Assembly: GCF_040358985.1 (NCBI RefSeq) | Contig: NZ_CP132932.1 | Span: 2,728,001 to 2,792,000, forward strand | Direction of reading: 5' to 3' | Origin: Tunturibacter empetritectus | GTDB lineage: Bacteria; Acidobacteriota; Terriglobia; Terriglobales; Acidobacteriaceae | DNA: 64,000 nt | Shown here: in pieces, positions 17,614 through 26,448 of the stretch | Layout: every line of letters starts with the position of its first letter | How positions within the stretch are numbered: the stretch's first letter is position 1 | Notes under the pieces: model-generated | What the model was told of the DNA's origin: nothing | Databases searched by the model: none | What the model saw: the letters and a program-made list of their open reading frames with translations, nothing else | Translations under genes and position numbers: made by a program

Positions 17614-18029
17614 GCTGAATAAAGTCAGCGTAAAACGTAAAAAGCGGAATGCTGCATGCGAATCTGACTGGTCGTTCAAGCCGATCGCGTCCGTAATGTA
17701 GTTCGTGCATGAAGCCCGTCACTACTAATGAATGTCATCTCTGTCTTGCAGATAGTGCGCGACAGATGGAGCCCGTTTCAGAAGTATCTTTCAGACTTCC
17801 GACAGCATTACGACATGCAATTCACGTGCCATGTCGTGCCCCCGCATTCCACAGGGAATTCTCGTGCCTCTCACGCGTCATCATGCACCAGCTTGCAAAT
17901 TCCGAGGAAAAAGTTATCTCGCTGCCGCTCCCACGTCAGTAACTTCCTTGCTATGATCTGCGTAACTTACGCTGTTTTATTCTCCCGCCATCACCTCGCT
18001 CGTTATCTCAAGGCCGCCGCAGTCCACAG

Positions 18030-18635
18030 TCAGCGCCCAAGCTCCACCACCGTCTTGCGGTGCAGCACACTGTCAGAGTCGCCAATCACCAGCAATCCCG
18101 GCTGCTTCCAGCCATGCGTCAGAACCAGTCTCAAATCTGTCGCATCTCCAGCCACGTTGAAGATCGGCTCACTCACCACCGAAGCTCCGCCACCCACCTT
18201 CGTAGCCAATCCCACTCCATTGACTCCAGCCGATTCCTCCCAGCGACGCCCCTGCGCATCCGTCAGATAAACCTGTATCAAGCGTTCGCTCTGCGCCGAC
18301 CGTCCCCGATTTGTAACTCGGACGGTTACTCGCACCAGGCGCCGTCCATCGCGGACCATGAAGCCCTTCACCTCCTCCACCCCCGTGACCGTAAAGCACA
18401 TCTCATCAAAGCACTGCGGCTGCCCCACCGCTACCACTCTCTGTTTCTGCCCCAGCGAAACCGCTATCAGCACTGATAGATACACCACCCAAACCGCGGC
18501 CAGCCAGGCTGTCCCTCGACGCACTCGTGCCCGTTCGCCACGCAGCCACGACACCCCAATACCCACCACTCCCAGTGCCGTCCAACCCACCACGCCTGCC
18601 AGCAAAAGCTCGGTCAGCCTCACTCCCCACCCCAT
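18030..18635 (-). CDS. Membrane-anchored protein with DUF4352-like domain
   Basis: 201 residues. Two membrane helices at the N-terminus (LTELLLAGVVGWTALGVVGI and WLAAVWVVYLSVLIAVSL), then a domain facing outward with a beta-sandwich pattern: VAVGQPQCFDEMCFTVTGVE, RLVRVTVRVTNRGRSAQSER, VYLTDAQGRRWEES, DLRLVLTHGWKQPG. That pattern (a comparison of a property, then 'VRVTVRVTNRGR') is that of DUF4352/telokin-like extracellular domains. Start 18635 is the first ATG before the first helix. It is divergent from the ABC ATPase gene with only 24 bases between starts, so the two promoters overlap. Confidence 0.7.
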   Translation of the reverse strand: MGWGVRLTELLLAGVVGWTALGVVGIGVSWLRGERARVRRGTAWLAAVWVVYLSVLIAVSLGQKQRVVAVGQPQCFDEMCFTVTGVEEVKGFMVRDGRRLVRVTVRVTNRGRSAQSERLIQVYLTDAQGRRWEESAGVNGVGLATKVGGGASVVSEPIFNVAGDATDLRLVLTHGWKQPGLLVIGDSDSVLHRKTVVELGR

Positions 18636-18659
18636 TCGCGATAGACTTTCTATACGTAC

Positions 18660-19448
18660 ATGCCTCCTCATTCTTCCACGTTGCCCCCCCAACCCGACTC
18701 CCCCTCCACAACGCCTCTGCACTCGATGCCCGATGGCAGCGCCGCAATGCCCGTCATCCTCGCCCGCGATCTCGGCAAGACCTACCGCTCCGGCAAGCTC
18801 GAGGTCCCCGCACTTCGCAAGGTCAACTTCGCCATCACACCCGGCGAGTTTGTCGCTATCGTCGGCCCCTCGGGCTCCGGAAAGTCCACCCTCTTCTACA
18901 TCCTCGGCGGCCTCACCGGAGCCACCACCGGCTCCGTCCTCATCGACGGCGTAGACTTCGCCACCCTCACCGACGCAGAGCGAACCCGCACCCGCCGTGC
19001 CAAGATCGGCTTCATCTTCCAGCGTTTCAATCTCCTGCCCACCCTCTCGGCCATGGGCAACATCGAGATCGCCCATGACATCGCCAACCTCGGCGCCTCG
19101 ACTAAGCGAGAACTCGACAGCCCTCTTCTCACCCACCTTACCGAGATGCTCGGCATCCAGGGTCGTCTCGATCATCGTCCCAACGAGCTCTCCGGCGGGG
19201 AGCAGCAGCGCGTAGCCATCGCCCGCGCTCTCATCAACCGCCCCGCGATCGTCCTCGCTGATGAGCCAACCGGCAACCTCGATACGAAAAACTCCGATGC
19301 CGTTCTAAAAATGCTTCGCCAGTCCAGCCGCGAACTCAACCAGACCGTCCTCATGATCACCCACAATCCCGAGGCCGCACAGATCGCCGATCGAATCCTC
19401 CATATGCGCGACGGCGAAATCACTCATATTGAAACCGTTACTCGCTAG
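18660..19448 (+). CDS. ABC transporter ATP-binding protein, LolD/MacB type
   Basis: 262 residues containing a complete nucleotide-binding domain: Walker A GPSGSGKST, Q-loop FIFQRFNLLPTLSAMGNIE, signature LSGGEQQRVAIARAL, Walker B AIVLADEPTGNLDTKN, and H-loop MITHNPEAA. The LLPTLSAMGNIE and EPTGNLDT phrases place it in the LolD/MacB/FtsE-like group that drives FtsX-type permeases for lipoprotein or macrolide export. No permease gene adjoins it. The first 29 residues are Pro/Ser-rich and poorly conserved in character; internal ATGs at 18726 and 18747 are likely alternative starts, 18747 leading straight into PVILARDLGKTYRSG. Confidence 0.88.
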   Translation: MPPHSSTLPPQPDSPSTTPLHSMPDGSAAMPVILARDLGKTYRSGKLEVPALRKVNFAITPGEFVAIVGPSGSGKSTLFYILGGLTGATTGSVLIDGVDFATLTDAERTRTRRAKIGFIFQRFNLLPTLSAMGNIEIAHDIANLGASTKRELDSPLLTHLTEMLGIQGRLDHRPNELSGGEQQRVAIARALINRPAIVLADEPTGNLDTKNSDAVLKMLRQSSRELNQTVLMITHNPEAAQIADRILHMRDGEITHIETVTR

Positions 19449-19544
19449 CGCATCCGCTGGGCTTGAATTGTGAGAGCCAGCGACCGATAAGCGGGAGAAT
19501 AGTAACTAAATTCCGGTTACTTTGCGCAAAATACCGCTAAAGTA

Positions 19545-20507
19545 GTGCACAAATCCCCCCACAAGACCACTTTAGAATTGAAGTCGAGACTCCTCCCCCT
19601 GTACCATTCGCTTGTCGCAACTGATTTTTGGGGTAGCGATCTGCCGGGGGATTCTGTGACTTACACATACTTTCAACCAGAACAACAATTTACTGACTGC
19701 TTTAGGCGCAAGCCCTTTCTCTTCTCTCACAACCTGGACTCAAACGATCTCTTCTCGACGGCATCGGTCGAGAAGCTCGCCGAAATCTGGAGCCGCGACA
19801 ACACCAAATCCGGCTTCTTCTACCTCGATAGAAAGTTCAGAGAGTGGGGAAGCGATGATCACAAGGCCAGCTTGGTAGAGGCCTTTCGCCACTCTGACCT
19901 CAGCCGCATGAGGATGAAGCTCAGCTTCATTCATACGCAGCCAAAGTATGACAAGGTCCTCGAAACCATGACGCAAGAGCTCTCAGAGCTCACTCACGTC
20001 GACCTCGTCAAAGAGTACCGCGCGCCCATGGAGACTCTCTTCCTGACCTCGCCAAACGAGTTCACCCCGTACCACATCGACAGCGAAGACAGCTTTCTTC
20101 TTCAGATTCAAGGCACAAAGACCATCTATATCTTCGACGGAAGCGACAAAGAGATTCTCAAAGACCTCGATATCGAAAAGTATTGGGCGCAGAACGAGAT
20201 CGCACTCCGCGAAGAGATCAGGTCGCGTGGCGTCCGCTTCGATATGGAGCCCGGAACCGGCGTCCACATTCCCATGCACTTCCCCCACATGGTCGAAAGC
20301 GGTCCCACGTCTTCGATGTCCCTCAGTATCGGATACGAATCAATCGCCTTCGATCGAGATCTCTTCCGCGTCAATCACCAGCTGCGCAAACTTGGTCTCA
20401 ACCCCACACCCCCAGGCAAGAGCAAGGTCATCGACAACACCAAGATGGCTGTGGTCGCCGGCGCCAAAGGCATCACCAAGACACTCAAGAACCTTCAACA
20501 TAAGTAA
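19545..20507 (+). CDS. JmjC/cupin-like Fe(II)/2-oxoglutarate oxygenase family protein
   Basis: 320 residues, GTG start. The core resembles bacterial JmjC-type cupins: RAPMETLFLTSPNEFTPYH, then the metal pair H177/D179 in YHIDSEDSFLLQIQGTKTIY, and GTGVHIPMHFPHMVESGP with the third His. The C-terminal part (LRKLGLNPTPPGKSKVIDN) is typical of a subgroup often labelled cupin-like. These are hydroxylases with unknown protein or small-molecule targets; it stands alone. Low-grade start: a GTG without a clear ribosome site, in an AT-rich leader, so the real start may be further downstream. Confidence 0.75.
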   Translation: MHKSPHKTTLELKSRLLPLYHSLVATDFWGSDLPGDSVTYTYFQPEQQFTDCFRRKPFLFSHNLDSNDLFSTASVEKLAEIWSRDNTKSGFFYLDRKFREWGSDDHKASLVEAFRHSDLSRMRMKLSFIHTQPKYDKVLETMTQELSELTHVDLVKEYRAPMETLFLTSPNEFTPYHIDSEDSFLLQIQGTKTIYIFDGSDKEILKDLDIEKYWAQNEIALREEIRSRGVRFDMEPGTGVHIPMHFPHMVESGPTSSMSLSIGYESIAFDRDLFRVNHQLRKLGLNPTPPGKSKVIDNTKMAVVAGAKGITKTLKNLQHK

Positions 20508-20674
20508 CTTTCAAGAGTACGCCCTGTTTTTAGGTTAGGAAGTCAGAAAAACCTCTTGCAGGGGTCTTTCAATAAATAGCCATGCTGAGCGTGGTTGTTT
20601 AGTGGTCAAAACGTGGTCAGTTCAGGCACGTTGCTCCGTTTGGATAAATCTCGTGGTCTGCTAACATCCAAGGC

Positions 20675-21307
20675 GTGTTCAACCCTTTTCGCTCCGAACC
20701 TGAGCCTACGTTCGCCGACCTATATCGCCCAATGTCTGAGTCGGAGTTACAAAGCCTTTTGGCTGACTGGCACTCGCTGCTGCCAGAGGCCCGCATTGCA
20801 CTCGCCGCCGAGTTCGCTTCTCGCCGCATGGAGTTTACCGAGCCGTCAACGATTCCAGATGAGGCACCTCCAGAGTTTCGCGAACTTGTCACCGTTCGCC
20901 GGTACCGCGATCTCTCCGAAGCAATCGTGGCTCGCGCCGTTCTTGAATCGGCCGGCATTTTTTGTTTCCTCAAAGACGAGAATCTTGTCCGGCTCGACTG
21001 GCAGGTTTCGAACTTTATCGGGGGCATCCGCCTTCAGGTCGCTTCGACAGATGTCGATGCAGCCGAAGAGATTCTGTCACAGCCTGTCCCCACCGAGTTT
21101 GCTGTCCCGGACCAGCCAGGCTTCTCGCAGCCACGCTGTCCTCGCTGCACTTCCATCGACATCACCTGGGAGCGTCAGGGCCGTAAGGCGGCACTTGCCT
21201 CGCTCTACTTTTTTCCTTGCCACTGCCCCGTGGTTCTGAGTCCTGGCACTGCAACAGCTGCGACCTTCGTTGGGTCGATGAAGTCAACCAAGCTTGACCG
21301 CCGATGA
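20675..21307 (+). CDS. DUF2007-like protein with frameshifted C-terminal zinc ribbon
   Basis: 210 residues as read. The middle (VRRYRDLSEAIVARAVLESAG, IGGIRLQVASTDVDAAEEIL) is the DUF2007 'putative signal transducing' fold. After it, CPRC (about residues 154-157) begins a zinc ribbon but the second CxxC is missing in this frame. In another frame, from 21217, the bases encode LPLPRGSESWHCNSCDLRWV and end at a TGA at 21295-21297. Adding one T to the T6 run at 21209-21214 would join CPRC and CNSC into a normal treble. So this is either a one-base loss, a sequencing error in a homopolymer, or a phase-variable tract. Confidence 0.7.
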   Translation: MFNPFRSEPEPTFADLYRPMSESELQSLLADWHSLLPEARIALAAEFASRRMEFTEPSTIPDEAPPEFRELVTVRRYRDLSEAIVARAVLESAGIFCFLKDENLVRLDWQVSNFIGGIRLQVASTDVDAAEEILSQPVPTEFAVPDQPGFSQPRCPRCTSIDITWERQGRKAALASLYFFPCHCPVVLSPGTATAATFVGSMKSTKLDRR

Positions 21308-21351
21308 ATCGGAATAGATCACAAGCGTAAACATCTCTCAATTCTGGCCAA

Positions 21352-23349
21352 TTACTCCACCTTTTTCGAACTATTGCTGCGATCGTCATCCGGCAGCACA
21401 TGATCCGGATCCACCACGACCTCAGCAATCGGCGATTTGTTCTCAAGCGTCCACATATAAACTCCCTTTTGCAGCCAAGTCTCGACGGGAAGCGTAACGC
21501 GCACCTTCTCCCCGCTTTTGAACCGCACCTCAACAGGAGTTGGCAACACCAGCTGTCCACGGTTACTGATCGTGACAACCGATCCCTCCACCTTATCGAC
21601 GGCGACATCATACTTCCAGTTGTTGAGATACCATCCCCGCCAGAACCAGCTCAGGTCCTCGCCGCCTTCGCTCTCCATCGCACGAAAGAAGTCAGAAGGC
21701 GAAGGATGTTTGAACGCCCAGTCCTTGATGTACTTTCGGAACGCCCAGTCGAACCGCTCCGGCCCAAGGATCTGCTCGCGTAGCAGCACCATGCCGTATG
21801 CACCCTTGAAGTAGCTCACCGGATGCCCAAGCTGCCCCGGATAGCTATCCGCCGGCATGATCAACGTCCCTGCCTCTGCATTGTCCAGCACCTTTAGAAT
21901 CGTGTCCGGTGGCTCTCCTCCAGCCGAATACTCCGAGTCTCGCTTCGGTCCATACTTCCCGCCCGCGTACTCGGCTGACTCCTCAATATCGATGAACGTG
22001 TTGAACCCCTCATCCATAAACGCGTGCCGCCGTTCATTCGAGCCGACGATCATCGGAAACCAGCTATGTCCGAACTCATGCGCCGTCAGCCAGAAGAAGA
22101 ACGGTCCCTTGTCCTCAACGCCATCGAAGACCACACCGGGATACTCCATCCCGCTTGAAAACCCAGCGATACTTACCGCAGCAGGCCACGGGTACGGATA
22201 CCAGTGCTTCGAAAATCGTTCAATCGTATCCTTCGTATACTCGGTCGACTTGTCCCACGCGTCCGGGCCAACACTCTCCGGTGGATACACGCTCATCGCA
22301 AGGCTCTTCTTCCCATCCGGCAGATTGATCTTTGCTGCATCCCACACAAACACCGGCGACGCGCTCCACACCACATCCCGCGTGTGTTCCATGTGGAAGT
22401 GCCACGTCAACGTTCCACCCTGCTTCGGGCGGCTCGCAGGGTCACTCACCTCTGCAGGCGCGCGAATGTACACCGTCTTATCACTGTTCTTCGCCTGGTC
22501 CAACCGCTCCATCTCCGCCTTCGTCAGCACCTCCTTCGCATTCACCAACTCCCCCGACCCCGCCACAATCATCGCCGAAGGTGCCGTCACAAAATAATCG
22601 AAGTGCCCATACTCCAGATAAAACTCCGCGCCAATGTAAGGCAGCGTGTCCCACCCGCGCAGATCGTCATAGACGCACATCCGCGGATACCACTGCGCCA
22701 TGTCGTAGATCTCCCCACTCTTGGTCGCGCCCCACGAAGTCCTGCCACCCCAGACGCCAGGAATTACGTAGTGGTACTTGATGTGAATCTTCAGCTGGCC
22801 GCCATGCCCACCCAACGGAGTCGCCAGACGAATCTGCATCCGCGTATCGTTAATCAGATACTCCGCCTTCACGGTCTGCTTCCCCTGTTCGATCTCAACG
22901 GAATCGAAGACATAGCCTTCGGTCGAAGGCGTCGGCCCAGCCTCATCCCCTCCACGCCTACGCCTTGCTCCTCCGTTCGCAACTCGCGACCGCGAATCCT
23001 TCCGATAAATGTTCTGCTCCACCTGTACCCACAGACTTGGCAGCACCTCAGGACTGTTATTGGTGTAAGTGATAATCTCCGTTGTGCTCAGCTGCTTCGT
23101 TTCTGTATCGAGCGATGCATGCAACTCATAGTCCGCCTCATTCTGCCAATAGCTAGGCCCCGGCGAACCGTTGCTCGACCGATATCCATTGACCGGCTGT
23201 GGCAGAGTAAGCGGCGCAAACGTCAGTCGCGGGTCATACCCGGACGCCACACCAGCGCCAGCCTGCGCCAGCATTGGCTCTACGTTAAAACCAGGCCAAA
23301 AAGCAGTCAACAGCAACACGAATAGACGAACATCGCACCGGATCTGCAT
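21352..23349 (-). CDS. M1 family metallopeptidase, secreted
   Basis: 665 residues with a signal peptide (MQIRCDVRLFVLLLTAFWPG, cleavage near MLAQA). The N-terminal beta domain is followed by a gluzincin catalytic domain: SGMEYPGVVF (the GAMEN-like substrate motif) and the zinc site HEFGHSW (H424, E425, H428) with the third ligand Glu in RRHAFMDEGFNTFID. C-terminally there is an ERAP-like helical part. It hydrolyses peptides from the N-terminus outside the cytoplasm. No partner genes; it is divergent from corA. Confidence 0.93.
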   Translation of the reverse strand: MQIRCDVRLFVLLLTAFWPGFNVEPMLAQAGAGVASGYDPRLTFAPLTLPQPVNGYRSSNGSPGPSYWQNEADYELHASLDTETKQLSTTEIITYTNNSPEVLPSLWVQVEQNIYRKDSRSRVANGGARRRRGGDEAGPTPSTEGYVFDSVEIEQGKQTVKAEYLINDTRMQIRLATPLGGHGGQLKIHIKYHYVIPGVWGGRTSWGATKSGEIYDMAQWYPRMCVYDDLRGWDTLPYIGAEFYLEYGHFDYFVTAPSAMIVAGSGELVNAKEVLTKAEMERLDQAKNSDKTVYIRAPAEVSDPASRPKQGGTLTWHFHMEHTRDVVWSASPVFVWDAAKINLPDGKKSLAMSVYPPESVGPDAWDKSTEYTKDTIERFSKHWYPYPWPAAVSIAGFSSGMEYPGVVFDGVEDKGPFFFWLTAHEFGHSWFPMIVGSNERRHAFMDEGFNTFIDIEESAEYAGGKYGPKRDSEYSAGGEPPDTILKVLDNAEAGTLIMPADSYPGQLGHPVSYFKGAYGMVLLREQILGPERFDWAFRKYIKDWAFKHPSPSDFFRAMESEGGEDLSWFWRGWYLNNWKYDVAVDKVEGSVVTISNRGQLVLPTPVEVRFKSGEKVRVTLPVETWLQKGVYMWTLENKSPIAEVVVDPDHVLPDDDRSNSSKKVE

Positions 23350-23470
23350 CAGGGGTAGGTCTCGCTTTCTAGAATCTGAGGGTGTTTTCTAGATCATAGA
23401 CGTGTGCCAAAGTAGGATGGACTCGAGTTACGGTCTTTTTGGCTTCAAATCGCATACAAAAGGAACTCCC

Positions 23471-24355
23471 ATGCCCTGGTATCAACTCAACGACGCCAAC
23501 GACCCCAAGCTCGACGCGCTCGCCAAACAGTACAACCTCCACCCTCTTCATCTCGAAGACACGCGCAACGAAGACGAAGGCGTCAAGGTTGACTCCGGCG
23601 CAGCCTACACCTTCGCCGTCTTCAAGCCGGTGCGTCTCATCCCCGACCCCGACAATCCCGGCGAAGAGATGCCCTCCTTCTCACCTGTCGACATCTTCGC
23701 TGGCAAAGACTTCCTCATCACCATCTCCGACCCCACCTGCCCCACCACGGAGCAGGCCCTCGCCCGTGCCCGTCGCGACGGCGATGACGAACACCCCGGA
23801 AAACTCGTCTCCCTAATCCTCGACACCATCGTCGATCTCTACTTCCCGGCCATCGACCACTTCGACGACCGCATCGACCAGCTCGAAGACAAAGTCTTCG
23901 ACGATCCGTCGCCGGAGATCCTCCAATCCGTCTTCGCCATCAAGCGCGAACTCATCGACCTCCGCCGCGTTCTCGTCAACACCCGCGACGCAGCCCTCCA
24001 TCTCCAGCGCGATCCCAACACCATCATCGATGCCGACTATCAGCCCTACGTCCGCGACACCTACGATCACATCGCACGCCTGCTCGACTCTGTCGAAACT
24101 CAGCGCGACCTGCTCAACAACACGCTCGACATCTACCTCTCGTCCGTCTCAAATCGCACCAACGAAGTCATGAAGGTCTTGACGGTCTTAGGCACCATCG
24201 TCCTTCCGGTCCTCGCCATCTCCGGCATCTATGGAATGAACCTCAAAGGCCTTCCCTTTGAAGACTCGCCCCACGGGGCGGAGTGGGTCGGTGGTATCAC
24301 CGTCGTTATCACGGCTCTCATGCTGTTCGTCCTCCGCAGGCTGGACTGGCTTTAG
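23471..24355 (+). CDS. corA: CorA-type divalent metal ion transporter
   Basis: 294 residues. The N-terminal cytoplasmic part (MPWYQLNDANDPKLDALAKQ) and long central helix (IDHFDDRIDQLEDKVFDDPS) are typical, and the end has two membrane helices with the signature GIYGMN (Y254-N257) between them and a basic tail RRLDWL. CorA pentamers import Mg2+ (or other divalent ions) through the inner membrane. Start 23471 was chosen because AGGA lies at 23461 and family similarity starts there; the frame is open 23 codons further upstream. Confidence 0.92.
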   Translation: MPWYQLNDANDPKLDALAKQYNLHPLHLEDTRNEDEGVKVDSGAAYTFAVFKPVRLIPDPDNPGEEMPSFSPVDIFAGKDFLITISDPTCPTTEQALARARRDGDDEHPGKLVSLILDTIVDLYFPAIDHFDDRIDQLEDKVFDDPSPEILQSVFAIKRELIDLRRVLVNTRDAALHLQRDPNTIIDADYQPYVRDTYDHIARLLDSVETQRDLLNNTLDIYLSSVSNRTNEVMKVLTVLGTIVLPVLAISGIYGMNLKGLPFEDSPHGAEWVGGITVVITALMLFVLRRLDWL

Positions 24356-24492
24356 CCGATCGGCTCCATCTCATCAAAGCAATGGAAACCCCTGTTGACG
24401 AGGCAAAACTCACCTGAAAGGTGATCGCCGCACCTCTACCTAATCCTGCATCTTCTGAAGTACGGCGGCCACGCCGCCAAGGAGATTTGTTC

Positions 24493-24753
24493 ATGACCGA
24501 CTATCGTGTAAGTCAAGGGGACGTTCAAGAAGATCAAGTAACTGCAGCCATCGAAAAGGTAACTGCGCAGGTGCCATCCAGCGTTTATCTGGCCTTGGCA
24601 CTTGGCTCAATGGCCGTCTCGGTCGGCTTCCAAGCTGCTAAAAAACACCACGACGCTTTATTCGTAGGCCAGTGGGCGGCCCCATTCCTCATCCTCGGCA
24701 TCTACAACAAGCTCGTAAAACTTCATGGCTCCGATGGCGCTTCCCACGCCTGA
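24493..24753 (+). CDS. Small membrane protein, 86 aa, unknown function
   Basis: 86 residues from an ATG preceded by GGAG at 24481. An acidic N-terminus (MTDYRVSQGDVQEDQVTAAI) precedes a pair of hydrophobic stretches, SSVYLALALGSMAVSVGFQA and WAAPFLILGIYNKLVKLHG, joined by a charged turn AKKHHDA. No family recognised. It is convergent with the bestrophin gene, sharing the terminator at 24775-24798. Confidence 0.65.
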   Translation: MTDYRVSQGDVQEDQVTAAIEKVTAQVPSSVYLALALGSMAVSVGFQAAKKHHDALFVGQWAAPFLILGIYNKLVKLHGSDGASHA

Positions 24754-24774
24754 CCTTCCCAGATAGCTGAATAA

Positions 24775-24798
24775 AGCCCCGGAGTGAAAGCCGGGGCT
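24775..24798. terminator. Bidirectional terminator
   Basis: AGCCCCGG (24775-24782) and CCGGGGCT (24791-24798) form an 8-bp stem with an 8-base loop, lying between convergent genes. The minus-strand side is followed by TTTATT, so it is best placed for the bestrophin operon. Confidence 0.75.
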
Positions 24799-24814
24799 CT
24801 ACATACCTCGCTGC

Positions 24815-25729
24815 CTACCAAAGCACGCCGTCAATGGGCGTACTAGCAGCTGGCAGCGTCTTCTCACTCAGCATCTGCCTGAGATTCGTCTCGATCGTCG
24901 TGGTGATCGAAGTCAATGGAACGTCGTAGACCGAATTTTCAAAGGGATCCTCAAGATCCCGCCCAATCTTGTCCAACGCCAAAAAGATAAAGCCAACCAG
25001 CGTGGAGCCAAGCGGAGTAAACCACCCCATACTCGTTACCAGTGCCAGCGGAAGCAACACGCAATAGATCTGTACAAAAAGCTGTGGGAAGTAGTCATAC
25101 TGCTTGGGCATTGGGGTGTTCTTGATCCGTTCAGCACCCCCCTGCGCGTCTGCCAGATCGTTCAGGCTCTCATCCATTGCGCGCCACTGCAGCGCGTCAA
25201 TCCACTCCCTGGTCTGGCACTCCAGCAGCAACTTCCCCATCATTTGCTGTATCGCAAGCGGAACATTCTTCTCCACCCGCAGCGCCTCCAACTCGCGCTC
25301 GTCAAGGAGCGGCTTCAGCTCAGCCCACGGCTCCAATTTTCTTAGGTGTTGCCGCAACGCATGCACAAACGCGATCTGCAGATACACCATTCGCCGCTGC
25401 ATCTCTTTCAGCTCCGCAGCATCGCTACCCGTCAGCGACAACATCCCCGTCGTCACCTGCCGCGCCCAGCTTCGTGAGTTATTGACCACCGAACCCCACA
25501 GAATTCGCGCCTCCCACCACCTCGCATAGGCAGACTGGTTTCGAAACGCAACGATAATTCCGATCGACGACCCGAACAGTGCCAGCGGAATATGCGGCAG
25601 CGCCACCCACTGCCAATGCATCAGCTTGTACGCCGCCACCACCGCCAAGTCATAAAGCACCAGCAGTAGCAACGGCAAGCCGACGTATTTCAGCATCGCC
25701 GTAAGCTGTCGTCCGCGCGGAACGATCAT
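24815..25729 (-). CDS. Bestrophin-family anion channel
   Basis: 304 residues of the bestrophin/UPF0187 family: four hydrophobic segments and the conserved AFRNQSAYARWWEARILWG followed by VVNNSRSWARQV, later TSMGWFTPLGSTLVGFIFLA and the family tail LEDPFENSVYDVPL. Bacterial bestrophins form pentameric ion channels; some eukaryotic members conduct bicarbonate. Its ATG overlaps the stop of the upstream carbonic anhydrase gene (ATGA, 25726-25729), so the two are translated together, suggesting a role with bicarbonate. Confidence 0.9.
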   Translation of the reverse strand: MIVPRGRQLTAMLKYVGLPLLLLVLYDLAVVAAYKLMHWQWVALPHIPLALFGSSIGIIVAFRNQSAYARWWEARILWGSVVNNSRSWARQVTTGMLSLTGSDAAELKEMQRRMVYLQIAFVHALRQHLRKLEPWAELKPLLDERELEALRVEKNVPLAIQQMMGKLLLECQTREWIDALQWRAMDESLNDLADAQGGAERIKNTPMPKQYDYFPQLFVQIYCVLLPLALVTSMGWFTPLGSTLVGFIFLALDKIGRDLEDPFENSVYDVPLTSITTTIETNLRQMLSEKTLPAASTPIDGVLW

Positions 25730-26376
25730 TCGCCTGCGCCCTCAATCCTCACCGGCACAAACACCCGTCCGCCATCCTCCGAGATCCTCACCTCGCCCTT
25801 GCCGATGTCGTACACCCAGCCAGAAATCGTCAATTCCTGCCGCGCCATCGCTCCTGCCACCGACGGATGCGTCCGCAAATGCTGCATCTGCAGCAATACA
25901 TTCTCCTCCGTAACCCGCCGCAACAGCACATCGGGCTTCTCCTCATCTTCGGCCAGCGAATTAGCCACACTCAACGCCGCATGTGCATTGTTCAACCATT
26001 TCTTCACCGTCGGCATCTTCTCCAACGCCTCGGGATGCAGCAAGCCCTTCATCGCTCCGCAATCCGAATGGCCGCACACCACAACATGTTGTACCTTCAG
26101 AGCTGTCACGGCGTATTCGATCACCGCGCTCACGCCGCCAAGCATATCGCCGTACGCCGGTACCAGATTGCCGACATTTCGAGTTACAAATACGTCGCCC
26201 GGCCGAGATTGTGTAATCAACTCGGGATCGATTCGAGAGTCCGCGCAAGTCACAATCAAAGCATGAGGCTTTTGCGGCTCGCTCGCTGCTTTGACATACC
26301 TGTCCTTGTGCTCGGGGTAAACCCCAGTCCGAAACTTCCGTATCCCTACCTTCAGTTTTTCGAGTACAGCATCCAT
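25726..26376 (-). CDS. Beta-class carbonic anhydrase coupled to bestrophin
   Basis: 216 residues. Zinc ligands C44, H103 and C106 with active-site D46 and R48 (VTCADSRIDP, VVCGHSDCGAMKG); RNVGNLVPAYGDMLGGVSA and a dimer helix NNAHAALSVANSL are typical of the plant-like clade. The start at 26376 has GAGGGAG immediately before it; the frame is open 13 codons further. It hydrates CO2 in the cytoplasm. The 4-base overlap with the bestrophin gene implies a joint task in CO2/bicarbonate handling or pH balance. Confidence 0.93.
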   Translation of the reverse strand: MDAVLEKLKVGIRKFRTGVYPEHKDRYVKAASEPQKPHALIVTCADSRIDPELITQSRPGDVFVTRNVGNLVPAYGDMLGGVSAVIEYAVTALKVQHVVVCGHSDCGAMKGLLHPEALEKMPTVKKWLNNAHAALSVANSLAEDEEKPDVLLRRVTEENVLLQMQHLRTHPSVAGAMARQELTISGWVYDIGKGEVRISEDGGRVFVPVRIEGAGE

Positions 26377-26448
26377 AGCTCCCTCTCTCTCATGTACGTC
26401 AATCGATCTCACCACGCCTCATCGCGCAAGCTGCTGATCTATTCTGAT

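Noticed and set aside
17709-18029. Plus-strand frames before the DUF4352-like gene
   Set aside because: Short, overlapping, without ribosome sites or protein-like composition.
18636-19175. Upstream extension of the 18030-18635 gene
   Set aside because: It runs antisense through the ABC ATPase gene and has low-complexity Glu/Gly/Ala composition; the membrane helices start only at 18635.
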